Shown: one piece after another, positions 34,919 through 43,984 of the stretch
How the letters are laid out: each line of letters starts with the position of its first letter
How positions within the stretch are numbered: the first letter of the stretch is position 1
Assembly: GCA_937899415.1 (NCBI GenBank)
Contig: CALBPI010000059.1
Span: 1-64,000 of the forward strand
Reading direction: 5' to 3'
DNA from: an uncultured Gammaproteobacteria bacterium
GTDB lineage: Bacteria; Pseudomonadota; Gammaproteobacteria; Steroidobacterales; Woeseiaceae
Length of the DNA: 64,000 bases
Position numbers and translations under genes: made by a program
The notes under the pieces: model-generated
The model's input: only the letters and a program-made list of their open reading frames with translations
Told to the model about the DNA's origin: nothing
Databases searched by the model: none

Positions 34919-35617
34919 ATGACTAACGACACGAGAATTACGCGCGACATGGTCGTGGCGAACAACCTCGTCGACCGCTACCTGCTGGGCCAAATGGACG
35001 AGGCCGAGGCGATGGCGTTCGAGGATTTCTACGCAGGCGACCCTGAGACGCTCGACGAGCTGGAAACCAGCGCGCAGCTTATCGACAGCATGAAGGCCGC
35101 TGGGCGACGCGGCGAGCTGCGGGCAGAAGACACCGCACCACGCAACGTCGTGCCGCTGTTCTCACGTGTGCGCAATATCGTGGCGACACCGGCTTACGGT
35201 CTGGCGGCATCGGTTGCCGCATTCGTGGCCGTAGGCGCGCTGACACTGGGCTACGGTGCGGGATCGGGTGCGCAGGACAGCGGTCAGATCATGGCATCGG
35301 TCAACACGCCCGTGGTCTTCCTGGCCGCAACTCGCGGCGCCGAGGACGGCATCCTGATCGAGGCGGAACGCTCCGGTCAGGTCGTCTTTGGGCTAGACAT
35401 CGGATATGCCGATGCCTCGAGCTACTCGGTCGCACTACACTCTGCGGCCGGCGACCTGTTGTGGCAATCGGGCGGTTTGAACCCGAATGAAGAACAGTCG
35501 CTGAGTTTGACGTTGCCTGACGCCCTGCTGCCCGCAGGCAGCTACCGGTTCACGGTGCGCCCCGAGGGCGCGGGCACTGAGGCGCTCCGCTTCCCGTTCG
35601 AGATGGCCGACGACTAA
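34919..35617 (+). CDS. anti-sigma-like membrane protein
   Basis: A 232-residue protein with a cytosolic N-terminal part (about 1-85) that has the zinc-less anti-sigma look (DRYLLGQMDEAEAMAFEDFY). One transmembrane helix lies at about 98-118 (GLAASVAAFVAVGALTLGYG), followed by a periplasmic beta-rich domain (GQVVFGLDIGYADASSYSVALH). This is the layout of anti-sigma factors that sense envelope signals. A GGAGGGGAGTG sequence straddles the sigma stop and serves as its ribosome-binding site, so the two are co-translated. I infer that it binds the adjacent sigma factor. If the CHAT protein cuts its periplasmic part, that would release the sigma factor (speculative). Confidence 0.75.
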   Translation: MTNDTRITRDMVVANNLVDRYLLGQMDEAEAMAFEDFYAGDPETLDELETSAQLIDSMKAAGRRGELRAEDTAPRNVVPLFSRVRNIVATPAYGLAASVAAFVAVGALTLGYGAGSGAQDSGQIMASVNTPVVFLAATRGAEDGILIEAERSGQVVFGLDIGYADASSYSVALHSAAGDLLWQSGGLNPNEEQSLSLTLPDALLPAGSYRFTVRPEGAGTEALRFPFEMADD

Positions 35618-35709
35618 ATCGCGCCGCGCGCGGCTGGCGCGCGCTTCTCGGTTACACTGCCTGATCACTCGCACTGCGAGCGATCGCAGCCACGGAGCGC
35701 CGCGCCAGC

Positions 35710-37539
35710 ATGTATTACCTGACTGAGGTCCTGATTTACCTGGGCGTCGCCGTGATCACGGTGCCGCTGACCAAGCGCGTGGGCCTGGGCTCTGTGCTGG
35801 GTTACCTGCTCGCGGGCGTCATCATCGGTCCCTCGGTGCTGAAGCTCGTCACCGACGTCGAGACCATCCTGCACTTCGCTGAGCTGGGCGTCGTGTTCCT
35901 GCTGTTCATCATCGGCCTGGAAATACAGCCCTCGCGCCTCTGGGTGCTGCGCAACTCCGTGTTCGGGCTGGGCGGTTTGCAGGTCCTCCTCAGTGGCCTC
36001 GCACTCACGGGTCTTACGATCCTCGCGGGCCAGCCCTGGCAGGTGGCGACGGTCGTTGGCTTTGCCCTGGCGCTGTCGTCCACGGCCTTTGTGATGCAGC
36101 TGCTCGGCGAGCGCGAGGAGCTGCCAAGCCGCTACGGTCGCGCAAGTTTCGCCGTGCTGCTGTTCCAGGACATGGCCGTCATTCCCATGCTCGCGTTGCT
36201 GCCGCTGCTGGCCGTGGGCAGCAGCCTCGACATGGACCCCAGGTCCATCGCGCTGGCCGCGGGGGCCATTCTTGCGCTCATCGTGGGCGGCCACTTCGCG
36301 CTGCGACCCATCCTGCGCATGGTCGCCGGGTCGGGCATTCGCGAGCTCATCACGGGCGTCGCCCTGTTCGTGGTCATCGGCAGCGCGACACTCATGTACA
36401 AGGTCGGCCTGTCTATGGGCCTGGGCGCTTTCATCGCGGGCATGCTGCTCGCCGACTCCGAGTTCCGCCACCAGCTCGAGGTCGATATCGAACCCTTCAA
36501 GGGCTTGTTACTCGGGCTGTTCTTCATTGCGGTCGGTATGTCCGTGAACCTCGGACTCATCAGCGAACGCGCGGGCGATATCTTCGCCATTGTCGTCGTG
36601 CTGATGCTCGTGAAAGCGCTGGTCCTGTACCTGCTGGGCGGGCGATTCTCGCTCACCACGGCCGAGCGCATCCGAATGGGCCTCATCCTCTCGCAGGGTG
36701 GTGAGTTCGCCTTCGTGCTGTTTACGGCCGCCGTAACCTCAGATGTCATGCCGGCCGAGCTGTCCGAGCTGCTCATCGTGGTCGTCAGCGTGTCGATGGC
36801 ACTCACACCACTCGTCATGATCGCGGCCGACCGGCTGCTGTCGCGCACAGGCCGTGATGCCCAGCCCAGTTACGACACGATGGAAAACGACGAGAACGAA
36901 GTCATCATCGTGAGCTTTGGGCGCTTTGGTCAGATCATTGGCCGCGTGCTGCGCAGCAAGGGCATCCCATTCACGGCGCTCGAGGCCGACCCCGAGCAGG
37001 TGGAGGTCGTGCGACGCTTCGGCAACAAGGTCTACTTCGGCGACGCGCGTCGGCTCGACCTGCTCGAGGCTGCGGGTGCTGAAAACGCCAAGTACCTCAT
37101 CATGGCCATCGACGACGTCGAGCGCTCGGTCGAGGCCGCAGAGCTCATCCGCCAGCGCTTCCCGCACCTGAAAATTCTGGCCCGCGCCCGCAACCGTGTG
37201 CACGCCTACCGGCTCATGGACCTCGGCATCTCGCGACCTGTTCGCGACACGCTGCACTCCAGCCTGCACATGGCCACGCACCTGCTCGAACTGCTCGGCC
37301 ACTCTCCGCAGGAATCGAAGCGCGCGACGGAAACGTTTCTCGAGTACGACGAGCGCTTCATGCGTGAGCAAAGCGCGTTCTATCAGGACGAAAGCCAGCT
37401 CATCCAGACGGCCAAGCAGGCCGCCGACCAGCTCGCGTCGGTCTTGCGCACGGACCGCGACCACGACAACGAGAGCCCGTCGGACGCCGCCAATGACGAC
37501 GCCGGCGAGGCGACAGACGAAGGTGCAAAAGCCGGCTAG
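35710..37539 (+). CDS. Kef-type (CPA2) potassium/proton antiporter
   Basis: A 609-residue inner-membrane antiporter. About 12 transmembrane segments fill residues 1-385, with GYLLAGVIIGPSV, FLLFIIGLEIQPSRLW and FQDMAVIPMLALLPL. A cytosolic TrkA-N nucleotide-binding domain follows (about 395-510) with VIIVSFGRFGQIIGRVL as dinucleotide motif. The acidic C-terminal tail (DHDNESPSDAANDDAGEAT) is variable in the family. In E. coli KefB/KefC are gated by glutathione adducts. The regulatory loop HALPDN-type sequence is not obvious here, so the gating ligand is open. It is a single gene, convergent with the GIY-YIG gene by four bases. Confidence 0.93.
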   Translation: MYYLTEVLIYLGVAVITVPLTKRVGLGSVLGYLLAGVIIGPSVLKLVTDVETILHFAELGVVFLLFIIGLEIQPSRLWVLRNSVFGLGGLQVLLSGLALTGLTILAGQPWQVATVVGFALALSSTAFVMQLLGEREELPSRYGRASFAVLLFQDMAVIPMLALLPLLAVGSSLDMDPRSIALAAGAILALIVGGHFALRPILRMVAGSGIRELITGVALFVVIGSATLMYKVGLSMGLGAFIAGMLLADSEFRHQLEVDIEPFKGLLLGLFFIAVGMSVNLGLISERAGDIFAIVVVLMLVKALVLYLLGGRFSLTTAERIRMGLILSQGGEFAFVLFTAAVTSDVMPAELSELLIVVVSVSMALTPLVMIAADRLLSRTGRDAQPSYDTMENDENEVIIVSFGRFGQIIGRVLRSKGIPFTALEADPEQVEVVRRFGNKVYFGDARRLDLLEAAGAENAKYLIMAIDDVERSVEAAELIRQRFPHLKILARARNRVHAYRLMDLGISRPVRDTLHSSLHMATHLLELLGHSPQESKRATETFLEYDERFMREQSAFYQDESQLIQTAKQAADQLASVLRTDRDHDNESPSDAANDDAGEATDEGAKAG

Positions 37540-37838
37540 GCGGCAACGGCAGCGCTTTCGACGAAGGCCACGAATCCCTGCTCGAGCAGGCGCAACTTGT
37601 CACGCCGGGTGAGTTGCTTGAACCGATACTCGGCCCGCGATGCGGCCGCGCGATCCCCGACCGACACCTCGGCCATGAGCTCAAGGGGCTCGCGACCTCG
37701 CAGGTAGCGACTGCCCCGCCCCGCCCGGTGCGCCTCAAGACGCGCGGCAACGTCGGGGCTGATGCCCGTGTAAAGGCTGCCGTCGCCGCAGCGCAGCACG
37801 TAGAGCGACCAGTCCGACCCCTCAGTAGGTCGGGTCAT
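37536..37838 (-). CDS. GIY-YIG nuclease-family protein
   Basis: A 100-residue single-domain protein of the UPF0213/YhbQ type. SLYVLRCGDGSLYTGIS contains the GIY-YIG motif as LYV and YTG, followed by the conserved arginine in ARLEAHRAGRGSRYLRGREPLEL and the late glutamate (SRAEYRFKQL). Biological substrates of this small group are uncertain. The start at 37838 overlaps the end of the malic enzyme gene by 17 bases, and no ribosome-binding site is visible, so it may depend on coupling to it. Confidence 0.85.
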   Translation of the reverse strand: MTRPTEGSDWSLYVLRCGDGSLYTGISPDVAARLEAHRAGRGSRYLRGREPLELMAEVSVGDRAAASRAEYRFKQLTRRDKLRLLEQGFVAFVESAAVAA

Positions 37839-39441
37839 ACATGTAGCTGGCGATGTGGCGCTCGAGATTGTCCGGGCGCGGCAGTGATGCCAGCCCGTCG
37901 TCGTAGGCGCGCTCGGCCACGGCGACCGCGACGGCCAGCGACACTTCACGGATACGCTTGAGCGGCGGATACAGCGTGCCGTCGGCCAGGTCCGTGTCCT
38001 TAATGAGGTTGGCCAGGCAGCGCGCCGCCTCGAGGAACATCACGTCCGTGATCCGCGTCGCCTCGACGGTGACCACACCGAGCCCCACACCCGGGAAGAT
38101 GTAGGCGTTGTTGCCCTGCCCCGGCCAGTGCGTCTTGCCCTTGTGGCGAACCGGCTGGAACGGGCTGCCGCTGGCGAACAACGCCTTGCCGTCACTCCAG
38201 CGGTAGGCCTGCTCGGCCGTGCACTCCGCGCGGGAAGTCGGATTGCTGAGCGCAAAAAGGACGGGGCGTTCGTTGAGTGCTGACATCTTCTGCACGATGT
38301 CTTCGGTGAACGTGCCCGGTGAGCCCGTGGCGCCAATGAGCGCGTGCGGGCGGAAGCGCTCAATGGCCTCGCCGAACGGGATCGGCGGCGCGTCGGGTGC
38401 GTAACGCGCGACGGTGTCGGGCAGACGATCGGATTGCTGCGTGATGACCCCCGCGCGGCCCACGAAACGGATGCGCGAGCAGGCATCGGCCTCACTGAGC
38501 CCCTCGTCCATCATCGACGACACGAGCAAATCGGCGATGCCCGTAGCCGCCGAGCCATGTCCCAGGAACATCGTGCGCATGTCATGCAGCGGCACACCCG
38601 TGACGCGCGTCGACGCAATCAACCCCGCAAGCGCAACCGACGCCGTACCCTGGATGTCGTCGTTAAAGCAGAGCGTCCGATCGCGGTAACGTTCGAGATG
38701 CGCCTGCGCGTTGGGCGTTGAGAAGTCCTCGAACTGAATAAGCGCCTGCGGGAAGCGCTTCTGCACACCCTGGATAAACTCCTCAACGAGCGCCTCGTAG
38801 GCCTCGCCGCGCACGCGCGGGCGCGGAATACCGAGATACACGGGGTCCTGGCGCAGCTCCTGGTTGTCCGTACCCACGTCGAGCACCATGGGCAGCACCT
38901 GCTCGGGGTGGATACCCGCGCAGGCCGTGTACAGGGCCAGCTTGCCGATGGAGATGCCCATGCCGTTGCTGCCCAGATCACCGAGGCCAAGCACGCGCTC
39001 GCCGTCGGTAACCACGATCACGCGCACGTCATCGATGGGCCAGTTCGCGAGCAGCTTGTCGACGTCGCCGGCATCGTCGATGGAGATGTACATGCCGCGC
39101 GCGTCGCGGAAGATATTTGCAAACTGCTTGCAGGCCTCACCCACGGTCGGCGTGTAGATGAGCGGCATGATTTCTTCGATGTTCTCGGTGACGAGCTTGA
39201 AGAACAGGGCCTCGCTTCGAACCTGCAAAGACCGAAGCGCGATGTAGCGCTCGATGTCGTCGTCTTTGCGGCGGATGTTCGTCAGGATGCGATGCATCTG
39301 CTGCTTCTGGGTGTTGATCGTGGGTGGCAACAACCCGCGCAGGCCCAGGCGCTCGCGCTCTTCCATTGTGAACGCCGTCGACTTGTTGAGCGTCGCGTCG
39401 CGCAGCACGTCGATGCCCCGCCGCTCGTGCTTATCCCCCAT
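37822..39441 (-). CDS. maeA: NAD-dependent malic enzyme (oxaloacetate-decarboxylating)
   Basis: A cytosolic enzyme of 539 residues converting malate to pyruvate and CO2 with NAD. It is of the large, eukaryote-like type. The tyrosine region is MPLIYTPTVGEAC, the malate/metal site is CFNDDIQGTASVALAGL, and the nucleotide fold has TMFLGHGSAATGIADLL. IFPGVGLGVV and FALSNPTSRAECTAEQAY are family signatures. The gene is often called sfcA or maeA. Four bases separate it from the upstream acyltransferase gene, so the two are likely co-transcribed. Confidence 0.95.
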   Translation of the reverse strand: MGDKHERRGIDVLRDATLNKSTAFTMEERERLGLRGLLPPTINTQKQQMHRILTNIRRKDDDIERYIALRSLQVRSEALFFKLVTENIEEIMPLIYTPTVGEACKQFANIFRDARGMYISIDDAGDVDKLLANWPIDDVRVIVVTDGERVLGLGDLGSNGMGISIGKLALYTACAGIHPEQVLPMVLDVGTDNQELRQDPVYLGIPRPRVRGEAYEALVEEFIQGVQKRFPQALIQFEDFSTPNAQAHLERYRDRTLCFNDDIQGTASVALAGLIASTRVTGVPLHDMRTMFLGHGSAATGIADLLVSSMMDEGLSEADACSRIRFVGRAGVITQQSDRLPDTVARYAPDAPPIPFGEAIERFRPHALIGATGSPGTFTEDIVQKMSALNERPVLFALSNPTSRAECTAEQAYRWSDGKALFASGSPFQPVRHKGKTHWPGQGNNAYIFPGVGLGVVTVEATRITDVMFLEAARCLANLIKDTDLADGTLYPPLKRIREVSLAVAVAVAERAYDDGLASLPRPDNLERHIASYMYDPTY

Positions 39442-39444
39442 CCT

Positions 39445-40359
39445 TCAGTCCTCTTCGGTGCCGCCCGGTCGCGCGGATACTAGCGTATCGAGTTCGGCAA
39501 ATCTTCGATCTTTCTCGACCCACAAATCCGTGAGCCAGGCCTGGAATCGCGCGCGAAACTCGGGGTCCTCAAGGTAGTCACCCGCGCTCATCCAGGGCTC
39601 CACGGGAATCTCGCGTACGTCGACAGCGACGGCCTTGAGCTCGCCCGTGCACATCTGCCAGAAACTCTTGGACCCACCGGGGTAGACAATCGTGACATCG
39701 AGTAGCGAGCGGAACTGATCCCCCATGACCGACAGGGCAAACGCGATGCCTCCAGCCCGCGGCGGCAGCAGATTTGTGTAGGGCGAGTTCACCTTGGCGT
39801 GCTTTTCGGGCGTGAACCGTGTGCCCTCGACGAAATTGATCACGCTTGTCGGCACCTCGGCGAAACGCTCGCAGGACTTACGCGTAGCCTCGAGGTCCTT
39901 GCCCTTCAGGTGCGGATTCTTCTCCAGGAACTTGCGCGAGTAGCGCTTCATGAACGGCATGTCCATGGCCCACCAGGCCTGGCCCAGGAACGGCACCCAG
40001 ATCAGCACGTGCTTGATGAAGAACTTGAGGAACGGGATACGGCGGTTGAACACACGCTGTAGCACGACGATGTCGACCCAGCTCTGGTGATTCGACGCGA
40101 TGAGGTACCAGTCCTGGCGTCGCAGGTTCTCGGTGCCCGTGATGTGGAACTGCGTGCCCTGGGTCGACTCGAGTAGCCAGCTGTTCACCGAGATCCAATT
40201 CTCACCGCAGGCCATGAGCACGCGCGACGTGAACCGCCGCACGGCCGTGAACGGCAGCACGAAGCGCACGATCGCGAACAACATGATGGGGATGAACCAG
40301 AAGACGATGTTGGACACCACCGCGATCAGCGCGATGACGCCCTTGAGCTGCTGCAGCAT
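39445..40359 (-). CDS. PlsC-type acyltransferase (YihG-like)
   Basis: A 304-residue membrane-associated acyltransferase. Two N-terminal hydrophobic segments (about 5-40) precede the catalytic HX4D motif in ASNHQSWVDIVVL. The other family motifs are IPFLKFFIKHVLIWVPFLG and NFVEGTRFTPEKH. The sequence resembles E. coli YihG and other 1-acylglycerol-3-phosphate acyltransferase relatives that keep the long C-terminal part. It probably acts in phospholipid synthesis or remodelling at the inner membrane. It ends four bases before maeA. Confidence 0.88.
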   Translation of the reverse strand: MLQQLKGVIALIAVVSNIVFWFIPIMLFAIVRFVLPFTAVRRFTSRVLMACGENWISVNSWLLESTQGTQFHITGTENLRRQDWYLIASNHQSWVDIVVLQRVFNRRIPFLKFFIKHVLIWVPFLGQAWWAMDMPFMKRYSRKFLEKNPHLKGKDLEATRKSCERFAEVPTSVINFVEGTRFTPEKHAKVNSPYTNLLPPRAGGIAFALSVMGDQFRSLLDVTIVYPGGSKSFWQMCTGELKAVAVDVREIPVEPWMSAGDYLEDPEFRARFQAWLTDLWVEKDRRFAELDTLVSARPGGTEED

Positions 40360-40465
40360 TGCGGAGAGAACTTCCGGCGGCGGACTGCGCGATTATGCCC
40401 GATGGCGGTGCATTCCGCCCCACACAACGGCCTTCAGCCAGCGTTCAGCAACGCGGCGCTAGCGT

Positions 40466-40510
40466 GGGTCCCGTCGAATCCGCAAACCGGATTCCCCTGA
40501 CGGGAGACCC
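40466..40510 (+). promoter_or_regulatory. leader hairpin covering the ribosome-binding site of the next gene
   Basis: Three stacked stems: 40466-40470 with 40506-40510, 40471-40475 with 40499-40503, and 40476-40482 with 40488-40494, around a CAAAC loop with two small 3' bulges. The GGGAG at 40502-40506, eight bases from the ATG at 40515, is inside the stem. A translational switch such as an RNA thermometer is possible. Confidence 0.55.
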
Positions 40511-40514
40511 CCAA

Positions 40515-41093
40515 ATGAGACAACGCCTGTTCAGCGCCGCCGCAACCGGTGTGCTGGCGCTTGCCGCCGGCGCCGCCAGCGCCGACGGCCTTAGCTATAG
40601 CTATCTCGAGCCCCGCTGGGCCGAAACCGAGCTCGAAGACGACACTTTCGATATCGACGGTGATGGCTTCGTGTTCAACGGCTCGCTCGAGTTCTCGGAA
40701 ACCGTGCACCTGTTCGTGGGCTACGAGCGTCTCGAGTTCGACGACAACGTCGACGTCAGCACGCGCCTCATCGGTGGCGGTCTGGCCGTGCCGCTGTCGC
40801 CGCGCGCAGATCTCGTGTTCCGCGGCGGCTTCGTGGATGCCGAGTTCGAGACGCCTTTCTTCAGCGACGATGACGAAGGCACGTTCCTGTCGGCAGGCGC
40901 GCGCGTGCTTGTGACGCCCGAGATCGAGCTCTACGGTGATTTCCGGTCGATCAATCTCGACGATGCCGGCGACGAGGAGTCGACCACGATCGGGCTCGAG
41001 TTCTACGCCAGTGATTCGTTTTCGGTGGGTCCGTCTGTGACCTGGGTGGACGACGTCACGACCTACACGCTGGGCGGCCGCATCTACTTCTGA
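40515..41093 (+). CDS. small outer-membrane barrel-like protein (192 aa)
   Basis: An exported protein with signal peptide (residues 1-23, GAASADG) and about eight amphipathic beta-strands separated by acidic turns (e.g. FVGYERLEFDDNVD, LYGDFRSINLDDAGDE), ending in phenylalanine (GGRIYF) as outer-membrane barrels do. The size fits an eight-stranded barrel of the OmpW/OmpX class, although I see no family-specific motif. The start ATG at 40515 follows GGGAG, which is folded into a hairpin (40466-40510), so its translation may be conditional. It is convergent with the korB gene. Confidence 0.7.
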   Translation: MRQRLFSAAATGVLALAAGAASADGLSYSYLEPRWAETELEDDTFDIDGDGFVFNGSLEFSETVHLFVGYERLEFDDNVDVSTRLIGGGLAVPLSPRADLVFRGGFVDAEFETPFFSDDDEGTFLSAGARVLVTPEIELYGDFRSINLDDAGDEESTTIGLEFYASDSFSVGPSVTWVDDVTTYTLGGRIYF

Positions 41094-41105
41094 TGCGGTG
41101 CGCCG

Positions 41106-42158
41106 CTAGCGCCAGGCCAACTGGATTTCGGCAAGCGCGTCCGCGCCCGGGTTGAGCGCGTCGTAGTCGAGGTCGCGCAGCGGCGTTGCGGTCGTGCCCG
41201 ACACGCCGTGCATGTCGGGCTTGGACTCGTCGATGTAGAGCAGGCCCGTGACGACTTCGCCCGCAGCCGTGTGTCGCTGCAGGAAGTCGATCGCGGCCAG
41301 ACGGTCCGTCGGGTCGTAGTCGTCGTCGACCTTGCGCAGCATCACACGGCTACCGTCGTGCATATCGACGGGAATGGCGGCGCCCGCCTCGTAGTCGGCA
41401 GTGATCTCGCCCGCGGGCGGCACAAAGTCCGTGTGCACGACCTTGTGGACGTGCTCGCGGCTCCAGCGGTAACTCTTGGTCGAGCCCTCGTGGTCATTGA
41501 ACGTTACGCAGGGGCTAATAATGTCGACGAGCGCAAAGCCGTTGTGCGTGAGCGCGGCCTTGAGCAACGGCACGAGCTGCGCCTTGTCGCCCGAGAAACT
41601 GCGCGCGACAAAGGTTGCACCCAGCGACATTGCCAATGACACGGGATCGATGGGCGGCTGCTGGTTGGCCTCGCCTTTCTTGGCCTTGCTGCCGAGATCG
41701 GCCGACGCGGAGAACTGACCCTTGGTCAGACCGTATACGCCGTTGTTCTCAATGAGGTAGGTCATGTTGAGATTGCGCCGGATCGCATGCGCAAACTGGC
41801 CCAGCCCGATCGACAACGAATCACCGTCACCCGATATCCCCAGATAAATGAGATCCCGGTTTGCGGCATTGGCGCCTGTCGTCACGGATGGCATGCGCCC
41901 GTGCACGGAATTAAAGCCATGCGACGCCGACAGGAAATAGGCCGGCGTCTTCGACGAACATCCGATGCCCGACATCTTTGCAAGTCCGTGCGGCTCGATC
42001 TCGAGCTCGAACGCGGCCTGCACGATGGCACCCGTGACCGAGTCGTGGCCGCAGCCAGCGCACAACGTCGAGACGGCGCCCTCGTAGTCGCGGAACGTGA
42101 GCCCGTGCTTGTTGCGCGGCAGGTTTGGGTGGCGAACCTTGGGTTTGCTCGTGCTCAT
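41106..42158 (-). CDS. korB: 2-oxoacid:ferredoxin oxidoreductase, beta subunit (KorB-like)
   Basis: The thiamine-diphosphate-binding beta subunit (350 residues) of a 2-oxoglutarate- or related 2-oxoacid:acceptor oxidoreductase. The TPP/Mg site is GISGDGDSLSIGLGQFAHA with the following ENNGVYGLTKGQFSAS. STLCAGCGHDSVTG and SGIGCSSKTPAYF give the cysteine motifs of the N-terminal part. It is the third gene of a minus-strand operon with korA and an NAD(P)H-linked flavoprotein. Substrate preference for 2-oxoglutarate is the usual annotation for this type (TKGQ motif), not proven here. Confidence 0.9.
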   Translation of the reverse strand: MSTSKPKVRHPNLPRNKHGLTFRDYEGAVSTLCAGCGHDSVTGAIVQAAFELEIEPHGLAKMSGIGCSSKTPAYFLSASHGFNSVHGRMPSVTTGANAANRDLIYLGISGDGDSLSIGLGQFAHAIRRNLNMTYLIENNGVYGLTKGQFSASADLGSKAKKGEANQQPPIDPVSLAMSLGATFVARSFSGDKAQLVPLLKAALTHNGFALVDIISPCVTFNDHEGSTKSYRWSREHVHKVVHTDFVPPAGEITADYEAGAAIPVDMHDGSRVMLRKVDDDYDPTDRLAAIDFLQRHTAAGEVVTGLLYIDESKPDMHGVSGTTATPLRDLDYDALNPGADALAEIQLAWR

Positions 42159-42169
42159 GGGTGACTCCG

Positions 42170-43984
42170 CTAGGCCGCGCGGCCTTCGCGCACGTGGCGT
42201 GCGATGGGCTCGATGATGCTCGCCGCCGTAATCGGCATGCCGTCGTAGTGCAGCACGGACACGAGCTTGGCCGGGTCGGCGTCGACATCGAGCATGAGCA
42301 GCGTGCGCAGCTGCGCGTCACGGTTTTGCTCTACGACAAACACGACCTCGTGCGATGCGATGAATTCGCGCACGGCATCGGCAAACGGGAACGCGCGCGG
42401 ACGCAGGTAATCGACCGCGATGCCATCCGCGGCCAGCCGGTCGAGCGCTTCGACAACGGCGCCGTCCGAACTACCCACAGCGATGATGCCCGCGTTGGCG
42501 AAATTGACGTCGACTGTGACAGGGGTCGGTAGGCGTCCACGCGCCGTCTCCCACTTGTCGTTGAGCCGATCGACGACGTCCTGATACTCAGCCGAGTCTT
42601 CGGTGTAGCCGCCGAAGCGGTTGTGGCCCGAGCCGCGTGTGAAATACGAACCGCCCGTGCCCGGCAGCGTGCGGTACGGAATCGCGTCGCCATCGACGTC
42701 CAGATAACGGTGGAAGGACTTCATCTGCTCACGCGCCTCCGCGTCGAGCACCTTGCCACGCGCGGGCTCGTAGTCTTTGGGCCACTGGAGCTCGGGCACC
42801 ATCCAGTCGTTCATGCCGATATCGAGATCGGACAGCACGATGACGGGCGTCTGCAGCGTCTCCGCGAGATCGAAGGCGTCGGCCGCCATCGTGAAGCACT
42901 CGGTCGGATCGCTCGGGAACAGCAGCACGTGCTTTGTGTCGCCGTGTGAGGCGTAGGCACAGCTCAGCAGGTCGCTCTGCTGCGTGCGCGTGGGCATCCC
43001 CGTTGAGGGTCCGCAACGTTGCACATCGAAGACCACGGCCGGTACTTCGGCGTAGTAGGCAAAGCCCAGGAACTCGCCCATCAGCGAAATACCCGGGCCA
43101 CTCGTCGGTGTGAACGCGCGGGCGCCCATCCAGGATGCACCCAGCACCATACCGATGGCCGCGAGTTCGTCTTCGGCCTGCACGATGCAGTAACGCCGCT
43201 CGCCCGTTTCGGTGTCCGTGCGCAGGCGCTGGCAGAAATGCTGAAAGGCGTCCATGAGCGAGGTCGAGGGCGTAATCGGATACCAGGCGCCCACCGTGGC
43301 GCCCGCATAGACGGCGCCCAAACCGGCCGCCGTGTTGCCATCGACGAGTACGTGGCCCGCCGTCTTGTCGAGTGGTGCCACCTTCACGGGCAGTGGACAC
43401 TCGAAATGCTCGCGGGCGTAGTCGTAACCGAGCCGGACCGCCTCGCGATTGGAATCGACAAGGTGTGGCTTGCTCGCATACGTCTCGGCGAGCAACGCCT
43501 CAATGACGTCGACATCGATATCGAGCAGCCCCGCAAGCACGCCCACGTAGGCGATGTTCTTCATAAGCACGCGCGCGCGTGCGCCTTCGAAGTGGGTATT
43601 GCAGAGCTCGGACAGGGGCACGCCGATGATGTGGATGTCATCGCGCGCCAGCAGTCGACTGCGCGGCCAGGTGGAGTCGTAGATCAGCCAGCCGCCGGGC
43701 TCCACTTCCTCCAGATCGCGGGCGTAGGTCTCTGCGTTCATGGCCACCATGACGTCGACGCGGCCCGCCGCGGCGCGGTAACCCTCGCCCGTTACCCGGA
43801 TTTCGTACCAGGTCGGCAGCCCCTGGATATTCGAGGGAAAGTAGTTCTTGCCGCAGACGGGGATGCCCATGCGGAACAGCGCCTTGAGCAGCAGGCCGTT
43901 GGCGCTCGCCGAGCCGCTGCCGTTAACGGTGCCGATCTTGACGACGACGTCGTTGACCGACGCGCGGGCCGGTTGTTCACCCAT
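42170..43984 (-). CDS. korA: 2-oxoacid:ferredoxin oxidoreductase, fused gamma-alpha subunit (KorA-like)
   Basis: A 604-residue subunit in which the gamma domain (about 1-190, KIGTVNGSGSASANGLLLKALFRMG split over the domain start) is fused to the alpha pyrimidine-binding domain (about 215-600). Signatures are YPITPSTSLMDAF, FTPTSGPGISLMGEFLGFAYYAEVP and QRCGPSTGMPTRTQQSD. It binds TPP together with KorB and transfers electrons to a ferredoxin. The start codon directly follows the stop of the flavoprotein gene (0-base gap), and korB starts 11 bases after its end. The operon structure is tight. Confidence 0.92.
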   Translation of the reverse strand: MGEQPARASVNDVVVKIGTVNGSGSASANGLLLKALFRMGIPVCGKNYFPSNIQGLPTWYEIRVTGEGYRAAAGRVDVMVAMNAETYARDLEEVEPGGWLIYDSTWPRSRLLARDDIHIIGVPLSELCNTHFEGARARVLMKNIAYVGVLAGLLDIDVDVIEALLAETYASKPHLVDSNREAVRLGYDYAREHFECPLPVKVAPLDKTAGHVLVDGNTAAGLGAVYAGATVGAWYPITPSTSLMDAFQHFCQRLRTDTETGERRYCIVQAEDELAAIGMVLGASWMGARAFTPTSGPGISLMGEFLGFAYYAEVPAVVFDVQRCGPSTGMPTRTQQSDLLSCAYASHGDTKHVLLFPSDPTECFTMAADAFDLAETLQTPVIVLSDLDIGMNDWMVPELQWPKDYEPARGKVLDAEAREQMKSFHRYLDVDGDAIPYRTLPGTGGSYFTRGSGHNRFGGYTEDSAEYQDVVDRLNDKWETARGRLPTPVTVDVNFANAGIIAVGSSDGAVVEALDRLAADGIAVDYLRPRAFPFADAVREFIASHEVVFVVEQNRDAQLRTLLMLDVDADPAKLVSVLHYDGMPITAASIIEPIARHVREGRAA

